Positions 7,077-14,826 of a stretch of DNA of 43,216 nucleotides are shown piece by piece. Origin of the DNA: an uncultured Mesorhizobium sp. (lineage in GTDB: Bacteria > Pseudomonadota > Alphaproteobacteria > Rhizobiales > Rhizobiaceae); the NCBI GenBank assembly GCA_937958475.1, contig CALFXR010000198.1:1-43216 (forward strand), in the 5' to 3' direction. Made by a program: the position numbers and the translations under genes. Every line of letters starts with the position of its first letter. Position 1 is the first letter of the stretch. Below the pieces are notes generated by a model. It had not been told where the DNA came from. It saw only the letters and a program-made list of their open reading frames with translations, and did not search any database.

Positions 7077-8477
7077 TCAGCTCGCCTGGCGCGTGCGCCA
7101 GCTGTCGGCATAGCTCTCGCGGGCGTCGCGCGAATAAGGCACCGGCGAGACCTTGACGCGGATCTCCATCTGCCGCGACCGCTCGACCGTGGTCTTGCCC
7201 GAGCCGCCGCCCGGCTCGCCCCAGACCAGGGTCAGCACGTCGCCTTCGCGGACATCCGCGTCGACGGTGCCGAGCGAGAGCATGCGGCGCTCGTTGTAGC
7301 TGTAGCCGGCAAACATGGAGAGGCCGACCATGCGGTCGCCCTGCATGACGCGGTCGTAGCTCGACGAGGCGTAGTTCGACAGCGGCAGATCCATAAACTT
7401 CACGTTCGGCCCGTCCTCGAACATCGTGGCGTAGGCGGCAACCACATCCTCCGGATTCCACTCGAAGGTCACCTTGCGGCGATGCTGCTTGCCGGCCATC
7501 GCCTCCAGGGCAGCGCGGCCGACGAAGTCGTGGTCGAACTTGACGTAGATGCCGTAGCCGAGATCCCAGGGGGTGAGGTAGTAGTCCTCGATGTTGTCGG
7601 AAACAAAGGAGCCGCCGATGGCGCCCGTCGCCTCGTAGCCGTTGCCCGGCAGCCATTCGCGGTAGGCCTTGAGCGCCTCGCCCGTGTAGATCGCCGGCAG
7701 CGGCGACGGGATCCAGCCGGATTCCAGCGTGTTCGTTGCGTAGGCGCGGCTGCCGACCGCGACGATGCCGTGCTCCTCGCCGGCAGCGAGGATCGCATCG
7801 CGGATCATGTCATAGTCCTCGTAGGGACCGTAGAGTTCGAGGCCGGGGACGCCCGCCATGCCGTGACGCAGCGCGCGGACCCTTTTGCCCGCGACGTTGA
7901 TCCAGTCCATGTTGAAGAACTTGATCTCCGGCACGGGGCCGCCGTTGAGCTTCTCCAGGATCGCCGGGGCGTTCGGTCCCTGCACCTGGAAGCGGTAGTG
8001 CCGGCGCACGACCGGTTTGCCCTGCGGCCGCGACGGCGAACGGGGATCCTCGGTCAGCTTGACGTCGTAGCCGCCGGTCGCGGCGTTGAACTGTACCCAG
8101 CTCACCGTCGGCGCACGGCCGACGAGGTTGAACTCGCTGTCGCTCTCGCGGAACATGATGACGTCGCCGATGACGTGACCGGCGGGCGTGACCGGCACGA
8201 AGTGCTTGGCCTTGCCCGGCGTGAAGCCCTTCAGCGAGTTGATGGCGAGGTGGGAGAGGAGCTTTTCCGCATCCCGCCCCTCGACCTTCAACTCGGCCAT
8301 GTGGTGTGACTGGTCGAACAGAACGGCGCTGTCGCGCCAAGCGCGCTGCTCGTCGCGCCAGTTGGTGAATTCCGGCGCCACCACCGGATAGACATAGGCG
8401 CCGATGCGCGAATTGCGCAGCATGTCGACCGGATTGCCGACCTGGTTGAGTTTGTCCTCGAGATTCCTGTAGGCCAT
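7077..8477 (-). CDS. ligM: LigM-type tetrahydrofolate-dependent aromatic O-demethylase (GcvT/aminomethyltransferase family)
   Basis: A 466-residue protein of the aminomethyltransferase-fold family. It strongly resembles LigM, the vanillate/3-O-methylgallate O-demethylase of Sphingobium (about 471 residues), which moves a methoxy methyl group from the aromatic ring to tetrahydrofolate. Shared blocks include EMLRNS-like MLRNSRIGAYVYPVVAPEF, LFDQSHHM, VPVTPAGHVIGD, the long TLESGWIPSPLPAIYTG segment and IGGSFVSDNIEDYY. The relationship to DmdA (DMSP demethylase) is more distant. I chose ATG 8477 (MAYRNLEDKL) because GGGAGGAAG lies just before it; upstream codons do not align with the family. The gene is alone, with no folate or protocatechuate genes adjoining, and lies behind a pair of GntR-like palindromes. 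The real substrate may differ from vanillate. Confidence 0.85.
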   Translation of the reverse strand: MAYRNLEDKLNQVGNPVDMLRNSRIGAYVYPVVAPEFTNWRDEQRAWRDSAVLFDQSHHMAELKVEGRDAEKLLSHLAINSLKGFTPGKAKHFVPVTPAGHVIGDVIMFRESDSEFNLVGRAPTVSWVQFNAATGGYDVKLTEDPRSPSRPQGKPVVRRHYRFQVQGPNAPAILEKLNGGPVPEIKFFNMDWINVAGKRVRALRHGMAGVPGLELYGPYEDYDMIRDAILAAGEEHGIVAVGSRAYATNTLESGWIPSPLPAIYTGEALKAYREWLPGNGYEATGAIGGSFVSDNIEDYYLTPWDLGYGIYVKFDHDFVGRAALEAMAGKQHRRKVTFEWNPEDVVAAYATMFEDGPNVKFMDLPLSNYASSSYDRVMQGDRMVGLSMFAGYSYNERRMLSLGTVDADVREGDVLTLVWGEPGGGSGKTTVERSRQMEIRVKVSPVPYSRDARESYADSWRTRQAS

Positions 8478-8535
8478 CGGTTCTTCCTCCCTTTTCGCTG
8501 CCATGGACAGGCGAGGCGAGCCTCTCCATCGCAAA

Positions 8536-8618
8536 TGTGTATACACACACTCCGATGTTAGGCCTTCGTCAAGCCCGACCCGGGGTCCTGCGGCAAATTT
8601 TCCAGCTTTCTGTATACA
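8536..8618 (-). promoter_or_regulatory. Twin TGTATACA-type palindromes upstream of ligM-like gene
   Basis: A perfect 12-base palindrome TGTGTATACACA lies at 8536-8547 and a second, TGTATACA, at 8611-8618. Both share the core TGTATACA and their centres are 73 bases apart, close to seven helical turns. The first lies about 60 bases before the O-demethylase start. Such cores resemble operators of FadR/VanR-type GntR regulators, but no regulator gene adjoins. The rest of the 228-base gap (8478-8705) holds nothing else I recognise. Confidence 0.55.
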
Positions 8619-8705
8619 GCCTGCATGTAATCGAGAGTGCGCAGGCCGAAGAGAAGCAGCACGCCGCGGGCGGCGACCAGGCCGTCGCCGCGGCATAAGG
8701 GCTGT

Positions 8706-9275
8706 TCAGGAATGGTCGGCGTGGCCGAATTCGAAGAGGACGACCGGTGCGCCGTGATAGGCCGTGCGGTCGAACTCGCGGAAGCCGTGCCGTTCGGCGA
8801 GCCGGATCGAGGGCGCGTTGTCCGGATCGATCAGGCAGGTGATGCGGCGGCCGGGGCGGTTTTCGGCCGCCCATGCGAGGATCGCACCGACGAGTTCGCC
8901 GCCGAGGCCCTTGCCCTGGACATGGGGCGCGAGCGCCCAGCCCGCCTCCATCGTTTCCTCGATGCTCGGCGACAGGTCGCGCTTCAGGTCGTGAAAGCCG
9001 GCTTCGCCGAGATATCGCCCCGTCGCCCGATTCGTCACCGCCCAGAAGCCGAAGCCCATGCGCGCCCACATGCCGGCGTGGCGCAGGAAGCGCACCCAGG
9101 ATTCCTCGCGGGAAAAGGTGCGCCCGCCGATGTAGCGGACGACTTCGGGATCAGCCCAGAAGGCGCAGTGGGCGTCGAAATCCGCATCGCGATGGCCGCG
9201 CAGCAGAAGCCGGGGCGTTTCGACCGTCGGGATGTCGGGCATCATCGATGCCGGCAGGCGGACGCCGCCGCTCAT
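8706..9275 (-). CDS. GNAT-family N-acetyltransferase (RimJ/RimL-like)
   Basis: A 189-residue acetyltransferase of the group that modifies N-terminal or small-molecule amines using acetyl-CoA. It opens with the RimJ/RimL-type phrase VETPRLLLRGHRDADFDAHCAFWADPEVVRYIGG and carries the acetyl-CoA-binding loop VQGKGLGGELVGAILAWA (Q/RxxGxG/A pattern), followed by NAPSIRLAERHGFREF. I chose ATG 9275 because its ATG overlaps the coaBC stop codon (ATGA), indicating translational coupling; ATGs at 9245 and 9242 are alternatives that fit the family start better. It is the last gene of the vapB-vapC-coaBC unit. The acceptor substrate is unknown. Confidence 0.85.
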   Translation of the reverse strand: MSGGVRLPASMMPDIPTVETPRLLLRGHRDADFDAHCAFWADPEVVRYIGGRTFSREESWVRFLRHAGMWARMGFGFWAVTNRATGRYLGEAGFHDLKRDLSPSIEETMEAGWALAPHVQGKGLGGELVGAILAWAAENRPGRRITCLIDPDNAPSIRLAERHGFREFDRTAYHGAPVVLFEFGHADHS

Positions 9276-10501
9276 CGGTCGGCAGCCTCGAGCCGTTCTG
9301 CGATCAGCGCGGCGAGCCTCTCGGCGACGCCCTCCTTGGACATCTCGGGCCATGCGTCGATTCCGGCCTGCGAGACGATGCGGACGAGATTGCGATCGCC
9401 GCCCATGACCCCGGTTCCGCCGATGCCGCTCGCCGGCGAGACGTCGTTGGCGACGATGAAGTCAGCGCCCTTCTTTGCCAGCTTCGCTTGCGCGTTGGCG
9501 ACGAGATCGGCTGTCTCGGCGGCGAAACCGACGACGAGCCGGGGGCGGTCCGCGTGGTGGCCGACGGTGGCCAGAATATCGGGGTTCTCGACCATGGAGA
9601 GCGTCGGCGGCGCGGAGCCGGCCACCTTCTTGATCTTCTGGCCGGCGGCGCTCTCGGTGCGCCAGTCGGCGACCGCGGCGACGAAGACGGCGGCGTCGGC
9701 CGGCAGGAGGTCCATCACCGCGGCCTGCATCTGCCGCGCCGTCTCCACATGGGTCGTGGTCACGCCGGCGGGATCCGGGATGGCGACCGGCCCGGAGACG
9801 AGGCGGACGTCGGCGCCGAGGCGGGCCAGTGCGGCGGCGATGGCATGGCCCTGCTTGCCCGACGAGCGGTTGGCGATGTAGCGGATCGGGTCGATCGGCT
9901 CATGCGTGGGACCCGAGGTGACCACGATGCGGCGGCCGGCGAGCCTGCGACTCGGCGCCAGAAGTCCCTCCACCGCCGCGACGATCTCCAGCGGTTCGGC
10001 CATGCGGCCCTCGCCCGCCTCGCCCGTTTCCGCCATCTCGCCGCGTGCCGGCCCGACGAAACGGACGCCGTCGGCGGCAAGCTGGTCGCGGTTGCGCTTC
10101 GTGGCCGGATGCGACCACATGCGCGGGTTCATGGCCGGCGCCATCAGCACGGGTTTGTCGGTAGCGAGCAGCACGGCGGAGGCGAGGTCGTCGGCATGGC
10201 CGCCGGCGAGCTTCGCCATCAGGTCGGCGGTCGCCGGCGCGACGACGATCAGGTCGGCCTCGCGGGACAGGCGGATGTGGCCGACGTCGTGCTCGTCGTT
10301 TCGGTCGAACAGGTCGGTGAAGACGTGGTCGGCGGACAGCGCGCCGACCGACAGCGGCGTGACGAACTCCTGCGCGGCGCGCGTCATCACGCAGCGCACG
10401 CGGGCACCGCGCTCGCGCAGCCGGCGGATCAGGTCGAGGCTCTTGTAGGCAGCGATGCCGCCGGCGATGACGAGGAGGATGCGCCTGGAGGAGAGGGTCA
10501 T
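9272..10501 (-). CDS. coaBC: Bifunctional phosphopantothenoylcysteine decarboxylase / phosphopantothenate-cysteine ligase
   Basis: A 409-residue fused enzyme of coenzyme A synthesis. The N-terminal half (CoaC) is an FMN-binding HFCD domain with SSRRILLVIAGGIAAYKSLD, the His-containing DVGHIRLSREAD and the substrate-recognition clamp APAMNPRMW. The C-terminal half (CoaB) has VVTSGPTHEPIDPIRYIANRSSGKQG and AAVADWR, then GQKIKK with the conserved ligase lysine. ATG 10501 overlaps the vapC stop codon, whereas a longer upstream start lacks family similarity. In related genomes coaBC follows ubiB directly; here a toxin-antitoxin pair stands between them and its stop codon is used to reinitiate into coaBC. 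The gene is essential in most bacteria lacking a bypass. Confidence 0.95.
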   Translation of the reverse strand: MTLSSRRILLVIAGGIAAYKSLDLIRRLRERGARVRCVMTRAAQEFVTPLSVGALSADHVFTDLFDRNDEHDVGHIRLSREADLIVVAPATADLMAKLAGGHADDLASAVLLATDKPVLMAPAMNPRMWSHPATKRNRDQLAADGVRFVGPARGEMAETGEAGEGRMAEPLEIVAAVEGLLAPSRRLAGRRIVVTSGPTHEPIDPIRYIANRSSGKQGHAIAAALARLGADVRLVSGPVAIPDPAGVTTTHVETARQMQAAVMDLLPADAAVFVAAVADWRTESAAGQKIKKVAGSAPPTLSMVENPDILATVGHHADRPRLVVGFAAETADLVANAQAKLAKKGADFIVANDVSPASGIGGTGVMGGDRNLVRIVSQAGIDAWPEMSKEGVAERLAALIAERLEAADR

Positions 10502-10935
10502 GGGGTGGGGCCTTCCCACGGGTTGAACACGGCGATGCCGCATTCCTCGAAGTCGCGGACATTGCGCGTCGCGACCGGCATCCCGCTCGCCGCCGCGATC
10601 GAGGCGATCTGGGCATCCAGAGGGGAAATGTCCCTGCCCTGCCGGCGGCGCCGCGCGACGATCGCGGCGTAGTGCGGCGCTTCGCGAAGCCCGAAGGCGA
10701 GGAGGTTCTCGCGCGGCGTGCCCTCGACGAAACCCGAGACGAAACCGGCAAGGCCGTCGCGCTTGCGCCCGGGCGGCAGCAATTCGACGCCGGCAAGCAA
10801 TTCGGCAACCACCACCGCCGGCAGGAACAGCTCATCCCGCGGGGTTTCCCGAAGCCAGCGAAGGACCCCGCCGTCCGGCTCCGGACGCGTCATCTCCGAG
10901 ATCACGTTGGTGTCGAGCACGAACATCCGCGTCAC
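10498..10935 (-). CDS. vapC: PIN-domain ribonuclease toxin (VapC/FitB type)
   Basis: A 145-residue PIN-domain protein, predicted Mg2+-dependent RNase and toxin. The acidic active-site set is visible: the first Asp in FVLDTNVISE, the Glu in VVVAELLAG, the Asp in ISPLDAQIASIA and the Asp in TRNVRDFE. VLDTNVISE with a following TRPEP is typical of the FitB branch. ATG 10935 overlaps the antitoxin stop codon, and the toxin's own stop overlaps the coaBC start, so antitoxin, toxin and coaBC form one coupled run. Family knowledge gives the toxin activity; whether this copy is active is not visible, but all four acidic positions are kept. Confidence 0.92.
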   Translation of the reverse strand: MTRMFVLDTNVISEMTRPEPDGGVLRWLRETPRDELFLPAVVVAELLAGVELLPPGRKRDGLAGFVSGFVEGTPRENLLAFGLREAPHYAAIVARRRRQGRDISPLDAQIASIAAASGMPVATRNVRDFEECGIAVFNPWEGPTP

Positions 10936-11210
10936 GCGTCGCCGAAGAGGACGCGGCTGCCGGCGACACCGGTACGCGCGGGGACCTCGAATTCGAAGGT
11001 GCCGTACTTCTCGCGCAGGGCCTGGACGCTCTCCCAGGCGCTGACGCCGCCGGCCGGCTTCGACAGGCTCTCCACGGTAAGCCCAGCCTGCACGACCGCG
11101 CGCAGGATCGAACGGGCCTCATCCTCCATCGAGGCGCCGCGGACCGCGCCACGCAAGCGCAATGCCTGCTTGGTGTCCTCGCTCAGGTTCCTGATCGTCA
11201 GAGTACCCAT
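10932..11210 (-). CDS. vapB: VapB/FitA-type antitoxin (ribbon-helix-helix)
   Basis: A 92-residue antitoxin whose N-terminus (MGTLTIRNLSEDTKQALRLR) is a FitA-like ribbon-helix-helix DNA-binding segment, followed by GASMEDEARSIL typical of this family. The C-terminal part should wrap around the PIN toxin encoded next. I chose ATG 11210; an in-frame GTG at 11222 is an alternative. No strong ribosome site is seen, and with the promoter found just upstream the leader would be only about 17 bases. The gene starts 62 bases from the end of ubiB and has its own promoter, so the module can be expressed independently of ubiE-ubiB. Confidence 0.88.
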   Translation of the reverse strand: MGTLTIRNLSEDTKQALRLRGAVRGASMEDEARSILRAVVQAGLTVESLSKPAGGVSAWESVQALREKYGTFEFEVPARTGVAGSRVLFGDA

Positions 11211-11233
11211 CGGCTGACCCACATCACGACTGC

Positions 11234-11262
11234 AATGTATGCACTGCTGTCAGTGCAGTCAA
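11234..11262 (-). promoter_or_regulatory. vapBC-coaBC promoter with dyad in the spacer
   Basis: Reading the minus strand, TTGACT (11262-11257) and TACATT (11239-11234) are separated by exactly 17 bases. Within the spacer lies a perfect inverted repeat, GCACTG-4-CAGTGC (plus-strand 11241-11256). A second pair of arms, ACTGCA (11229-11234) and TGCAGT (11254-11259), overlaps it. This is a good sigma-70-type promoter with a likely RHH antitoxin operator. It lies between the ubiB stop and the vapB start. Confidence 0.65.
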
Positions 11263-11271
11263 CTTCGATCG

Positions 11272-12846
11272 TCACCCCAGCTTCCAGCCGATCCATACCA
11301 GCGTCAGGGCGATCACCCACAATGCGATACGGCCGGAGCGTCCGTGGCGTGCTTCGGCGCGGCCGATCGCCTCGGCGGTGGCGGGATCGAAGCGCAGGCC
11401 GTTCTCGGCCATGGCGTCGATCTCGCGCGACAGACGCTCGGTTCGCGCGGCGAGCTCCGGCGCCTGCCGGGCAAGCGCGAACAGCGCGGCCGCTCCTTCG
11501 CGCGCGTCGGCGAGGATGCCGCGCGGCCCGAGATTGTCGGCAATCCACCGGCCGACGACCGGCTCGGCGGTGCGCCACATGTTGAAGGCCGGATCGAGCG
11601 TACGGGCGACGCCTTCGACGACAACCATCGTCTTCTGAAGGAGCACGAGTTCCGGCCGCGCGGCCATGTCGAACAGTTCGGTCACCTCGAACAGCAGGGT
11701 GAGCAGCCGCGCCATCGAGATCGTCTCCGCCGGCTGGCCGTGGATCGGCTCGCCGATGGCGCGGATCGCCTGGGCGAAGGCGGCGACGTCGTGGGTGGCC
11801 GGCACGTAGCCCGCCTCGAAATGCACTTCCGCCACGCGCCGGTAGTCGCGGGTGATGAAGCCATAGAGGATCTCGGCGAGGAAGCGCCTCTCCTTGCGGC
11901 CGAGGCGCCCGGCGATGCCGAGGTCTACGGCAACGATCGTGCCGGCGGCATCCACGAAGAGATTTCCCGGGTGCATGTCGGCGTGGAAGAAGCCGTCGCG
12001 TAGCGTATGGCGCAGGAACGACTGGACGAGGGTGGCCGCCAGGCGCTCGAGGTCGTGGCCGGCGGCGCGCAGGGCCGCGACGTCGGAGAGCTTGATGCCG
12101 TCGATCCACTCCATCGTGAGCACGTCGCGGCCGGTGCGCTCCCAGTCGACCGAGGGCACGCGGAAACCCGGATCCTCGCGCGTGTTCTCGCCGAGTTCGG
12201 ACAGCGCGGCCGCCTCGAGGCGCAGGTCCATCTCGACCTTCGTCGTCTGGGCGAGGGTCTGCGTGACCTCGACGGGCCGCAGTCGCCGGCTCGCGGGGAT
12301 GAAGCGTTCCTGCAGCCGCGCGGCGAGGAAATAGCTTTCGAGATCGTCGTTGAAGCGGCGGCGCACGCCCGGCCGGATGACCTTGACGGCGACCTTTACC
12401 GGGGCGCCGTCGCGCAGGACCTCGGCCGCGTGAACCTGCGCGATCGAGGCCGCCGCGACCGGCTCGCCGAACGACAGGTAGAGGTCGTCGAGCCGCCGCC
12501 CGAGCGAGCCTTCGATCGCCGAAGCGGCCGCCGCGCGCGGAAAGGTCTCCATCTTGTCCTGGAGCCAGGAAAGGTCGAGCGCGATGTCGTTGCCGACCAC
12601 GTCGGGGCGGGTGGCGAGGAACTGGCCGAGCTTGACGTAGGAGGGCCCGAGCCGCGCCACCGCGTCGGCCAGCCGGTCCGAGCGCAACCGCTTCCTGGCG
12701 CCGCGACGCGTCAGCGTGCGCGAGGCGCGCCAGGCGAAGCCGGCGAGGCCGGAAAGCTGGTCCCCGGGCAAGGCCGCGACCACGCCCTCGCGAACGAGGA
12801 CCCAGCCGGCCCGGGCGAGCCGAAGGTAGGCGCCTGGCGTACTCAT
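11272..12846 (-). CDS. ubiB: UbiB-family atypical kinase-like protein for ubiquinone synthesis
   Basis: A 524-residue member of the UbiB/ADCK family needed for ubiquinone biosynthesis; the family shows ATPase activity and assists the membrane Ubi complex. Visible motifs: the N-terminal KxGQ-type signature in SYVKLGQFLATR, the nucleotide-loop AAASIAQVH, VKVAVKVIRPGV with the conserved lysine, the catalytic loop HADMHPGNLFVD and the metal-binding DLG in VAVDLGIAG. A C-terminal hydrophobic helix (IALWVIALTLVWIGW) would anchor it in the membrane. It follows ubiE after 13 bases, so the two are co-transcribed. Length and motif order are normal for the family. Confidence 0.95.
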   Translation of the reverse strand: MSTPGAYLRLARAGWVLVREGVVAALPGDQLSGLAGFAWRASRTLTRRGARKRLRSDRLADAVARLGPSYVKLGQFLATRPDVVGNDIALDLSWLQDKMETFPRAAAASAIEGSLGRRLDDLYLSFGEPVAAASIAQVHAAEVLRDGAPVKVAVKVIRPGVRRRFNDDLESYFLAARLQERFIPASRRLRPVEVTQTLAQTTKVEMDLRLEAAALSELGENTREDPGFRVPSVDWERTGRDVLTMEWIDGIKLSDVAALRAAGHDLERLAATLVQSFLRHTLRDGFFHADMHPGNLFVDAAGTIVAVDLGIAGRLGRKERRFLAEILYGFITRDYRRVAEVHFEAGYVPATHDVAAFAQAIRAIGEPIHGQPAETISMARLLTLLFEVTELFDMAARPELVLLQKTMVVVEGVARTLDPAFNMWRTAEPVVGRWIADNLGPRGILADAREGAAALFALARQAPELAARTERLSREIDAMAENGLRFDPATAEAIGRAEARHGRSGRIALWVIALTLVWIGWKLG

Positions 12847-12859
12847 CAGCGGCGACCCG

Positions 12860-13636
12860 TCAAAGCTTCCAGCCGGAGTGCAGCGCCGCGATACCGCCGG
12901 AATAGTTGCGCCAGGTGACGCGTTCGAAGCCCGCCGCGCGGATCATGGCGGCGAAATTCGCCTGGTTGGGAAACTTGCGGATCGACTCCACCAGATAGGC
13001 GTAGGGTTCGCCCTCTCCGGTGACGACCTCGCCGATGCGCGGGATGGCGTTGAACGACCACGCTTCGTAGACCTTGTCGAGGATGGGCATCTCGACCTCG
13101 GAGAACTCCAGGCAGAGGAAGCGCCCGCCGGGTTTCAGCACGCGGCAGGCCTCGCGTAGCGCCACGTCGATCTGCGGGACGTTGCGAATGCCGAAGGCGA
13201 TCGTATAGGCATCGAAGGTCTCGTCGGCGAAAGGAAGCGCCTCGGCGTTCGCCTCGACGAAGTCGACATTGGCATCGAGACGCCGCTTGGCTGCACGGTC
13301 GCGGCCTACGGCGAGCATGGAACCGTTGATGTCGAGCACGGTCGCACGGGCGTTGCCCTGCGAGGCCTCGACGATACGGAAGGCGATGTCGCCGGTGCCG
13401 CCGGCAACGTCGAGCACAGCCCAGCCCGGCCGCTTCGGCGGATTGAGCCAGGCGACCATCGCGTCTTTCCACAGGCGGTGCAGGCCGCCCGACATCAGGT
13501 CGTTCATCAGGTCGTAGCGGTTGGCGACGCGGTGGAAGACCTCGTTGACCAGGCCCTGCTTCTCATCCGGCCCGACCTGGCGGAAACCGTAGGAGGTTTC
13601 CATGCCGCCGGCGGCGGTGGTCCGTTGTTCTGACAT
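12860..13636 (-). CDS. ubiE: Ubiquinone/menaquinone C-methyltransferase
   Basis: A 258-residue SAM-dependent methyltransferase (COQ5/UbiE) that adds the ring C-methyl group in ubiquinone synthesis. It shows the UbiE opening ETSYGFRQV, the block VNEVFHRVANRYDLMNDLMSGGLHRLWKD, SAM-binding motif VLDVAGGTGDIAFRI, the IAFGIRNVPQIDVALRE segment and the C-terminal TWRNYSGGIAALHSGWKL. I chose ATG 13636 (MSEQRT) because it gives family-typical length, though no strong ribosome site is visible; ATG 13603 is an alternative. It begins the ubiE-ubiB pair and is divergent from add, with 112 bases between the starts in which I could not assign a promoter. Confidence 0.95.
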   Translation of the reverse strand: MSEQRTTAAGGMETSYGFRQVGPDEKQGLVNEVFHRVANRYDLMNDLMSGGLHRLWKDAMVAWLNPPKRPGWAVLDVAGGTGDIAFRIVEASQGNARATVLDINGSMLAVGRDRAAKRRLDANVDFVEANAEALPFADETFDAYTIAFGIRNVPQIDVALREACRVLKPGGRFLCLEFSEVEMPILDKVYEAWSFNAIPRIGEVVTGEGEPYAYLVESIRKFPNQANFAAMIRAAGFERVTWRNYSGGIAALHSGWKL

Positions 13637-13748
13637 TTTTGTGTACCATTCGAATTCGCCGGGACCATAGCCGATCACTCCGGCGGGCGCTATTGTTTCG
13701 GGCGCGGCGAACAAACGCGTTTCGCGGCGGCATTCGGGGACTTCACGC

Positions 13749-14729
13749 ATGATACTGAAGGCGGAATTGCACTGCCACATCGAAGGCGCGGCGTCACCCG
13801 AACTCGTTCTTCGTCAGGCCCGCAAATACAATGCCGACCCGACGCCGTTCATCCGCGAGGGTTCCTTCGTCTGGCACGACTTCACCAGTTTTCTCGCGGC
13901 CTACGACTTCTCAGCCGACCTGTTCCGCAGCGAGGAGGACTACGCGCTTCTGGCCGACCAGTACCTGACCAGCCTGGCGCGCGACGGCGCCATCTATTCG
14001 GAGTTCTTTACCTCGCCCGACCACGCCCGCCGCGCCGGACTGTCGCCGGCCGCCTATACCAACGCGCTGGGCGAAGGCATGGCCCGCGCCAAGGCCAAGA
14101 CCGGCATCGAGAGCCGCATGATCGTCACCGGGGTGCGACATTTCGGCGTCGATTCGGTCGAGCAGGCCGCGCGGTTCGCGGCGCGCTGCGGCCATCCGCT
14201 GGTCACCGGCTTCGGCATGGCCGGCGAAGAGCGCTTCGGCGACCTCGAGGACTATGTCCGCGCCTTCGAGATCGCCCGCGAGGCGGGACTGGGCATCACC
14301 GTGCATGCAGGCGAACTCGCCGGGTGGGAGAGTGTCGCCGCTGCGATCGATTTCGTCCGGCCGTCGAGGATCGGCCACGGCGTCCGCGCCATAGAGAACC
14401 CGGACCTCGTGAGGCGGATCGCCGATGCCGGGATCGTGCTCGAATGTTGCCCGGTGTCGAACATCGAGCTCAAGGTGTTCGACGGCTTCGCCAACCATCC
14501 CTTCGCCAGACTTCGCGACGCAGGCTGCAAGGTGACGCTGAATTCGGACGACCCGCCCTACTTCTGGACCAGCCTGAAGCGCGAGTACGACGTCGCGCGC
14601 GAACATTTCGGCCTCGATGACAAGGCCCTCACCGGGATCACGCGCACGGCGATCGAGGCCGCCTTCGTCGACAGGAAGACCAAGGCCGCCCTCCTTGCCC
14701 GCCTTCCGGAGCCGGCGCGGATCCGCTGA
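13749..14729 (+). CDS. add: Adenosine deaminase
   Basis: A 326-residue metal-dependent amidohydrolase that converts adenosine (or 2'-deoxyadenosine) to inosine and ammonia. The zinc ligands are visible as HCHIEGA at residues 8-14, the His of HAGELAGW, and SDDPPYFW near residue 264; the catalytic Glu lies in HAGE and a conserved HGVRAIE follows. Length is slightly below the classical enzyme (about 330-350) but usual for alphaproteobacteria. The related adenine deaminases carry SDDPAYFGGY instead, so adenosine is the likelier substrate, though not certain. Inosine from this enzyme would feed the purine nucleoside phosphorylase encoded 4 kb away, and upp follows on the same strand after 97 bases. 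Confidence 0.9.
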   Translation: MILKAELHCHIEGAASPELVLRQARKYNADPTPFIREGSFVWHDFTSFLAAYDFSADLFRSEEDYALLADQYLTSLARDGAIYSEFFTSPDHARRAGLSPAAYTNALGEGMARAKAKTGIESRMIVTGVRHFGVDSVEQAARFAARCGHPLVTGFGMAGEERFGDLEDYVRAFEIAREAGLGITVHAGELAGWESVAAAIDFVRPSRIGHGVRAIENPDLVRRIADAGIVLECCPVSNIELKVFDGFANHPFARLRDAGCKVTLNSDDPPYFWTSLKREYDVAREHFGLDDKALTGITRTAIEAAFVDRKTKAALLARLPEPARIR

Positions 14730-14826
14730 GAGCCGACAAAGCTGTGGTCGGCGGCCGCCGGGACGTTTCGCCCGGAGCGCCGCCCCGTTAGTATCGGCCA
14801 AACAGCAGATATCCCGGAGCAAGGAC

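Noticed and set aside
8706..9353. A longer GNAT frame starting at 9353
   Set aside because: The extra residues overlap coaBC, are Arg-rich and match no family; the coupled ATG at 9275 is better.
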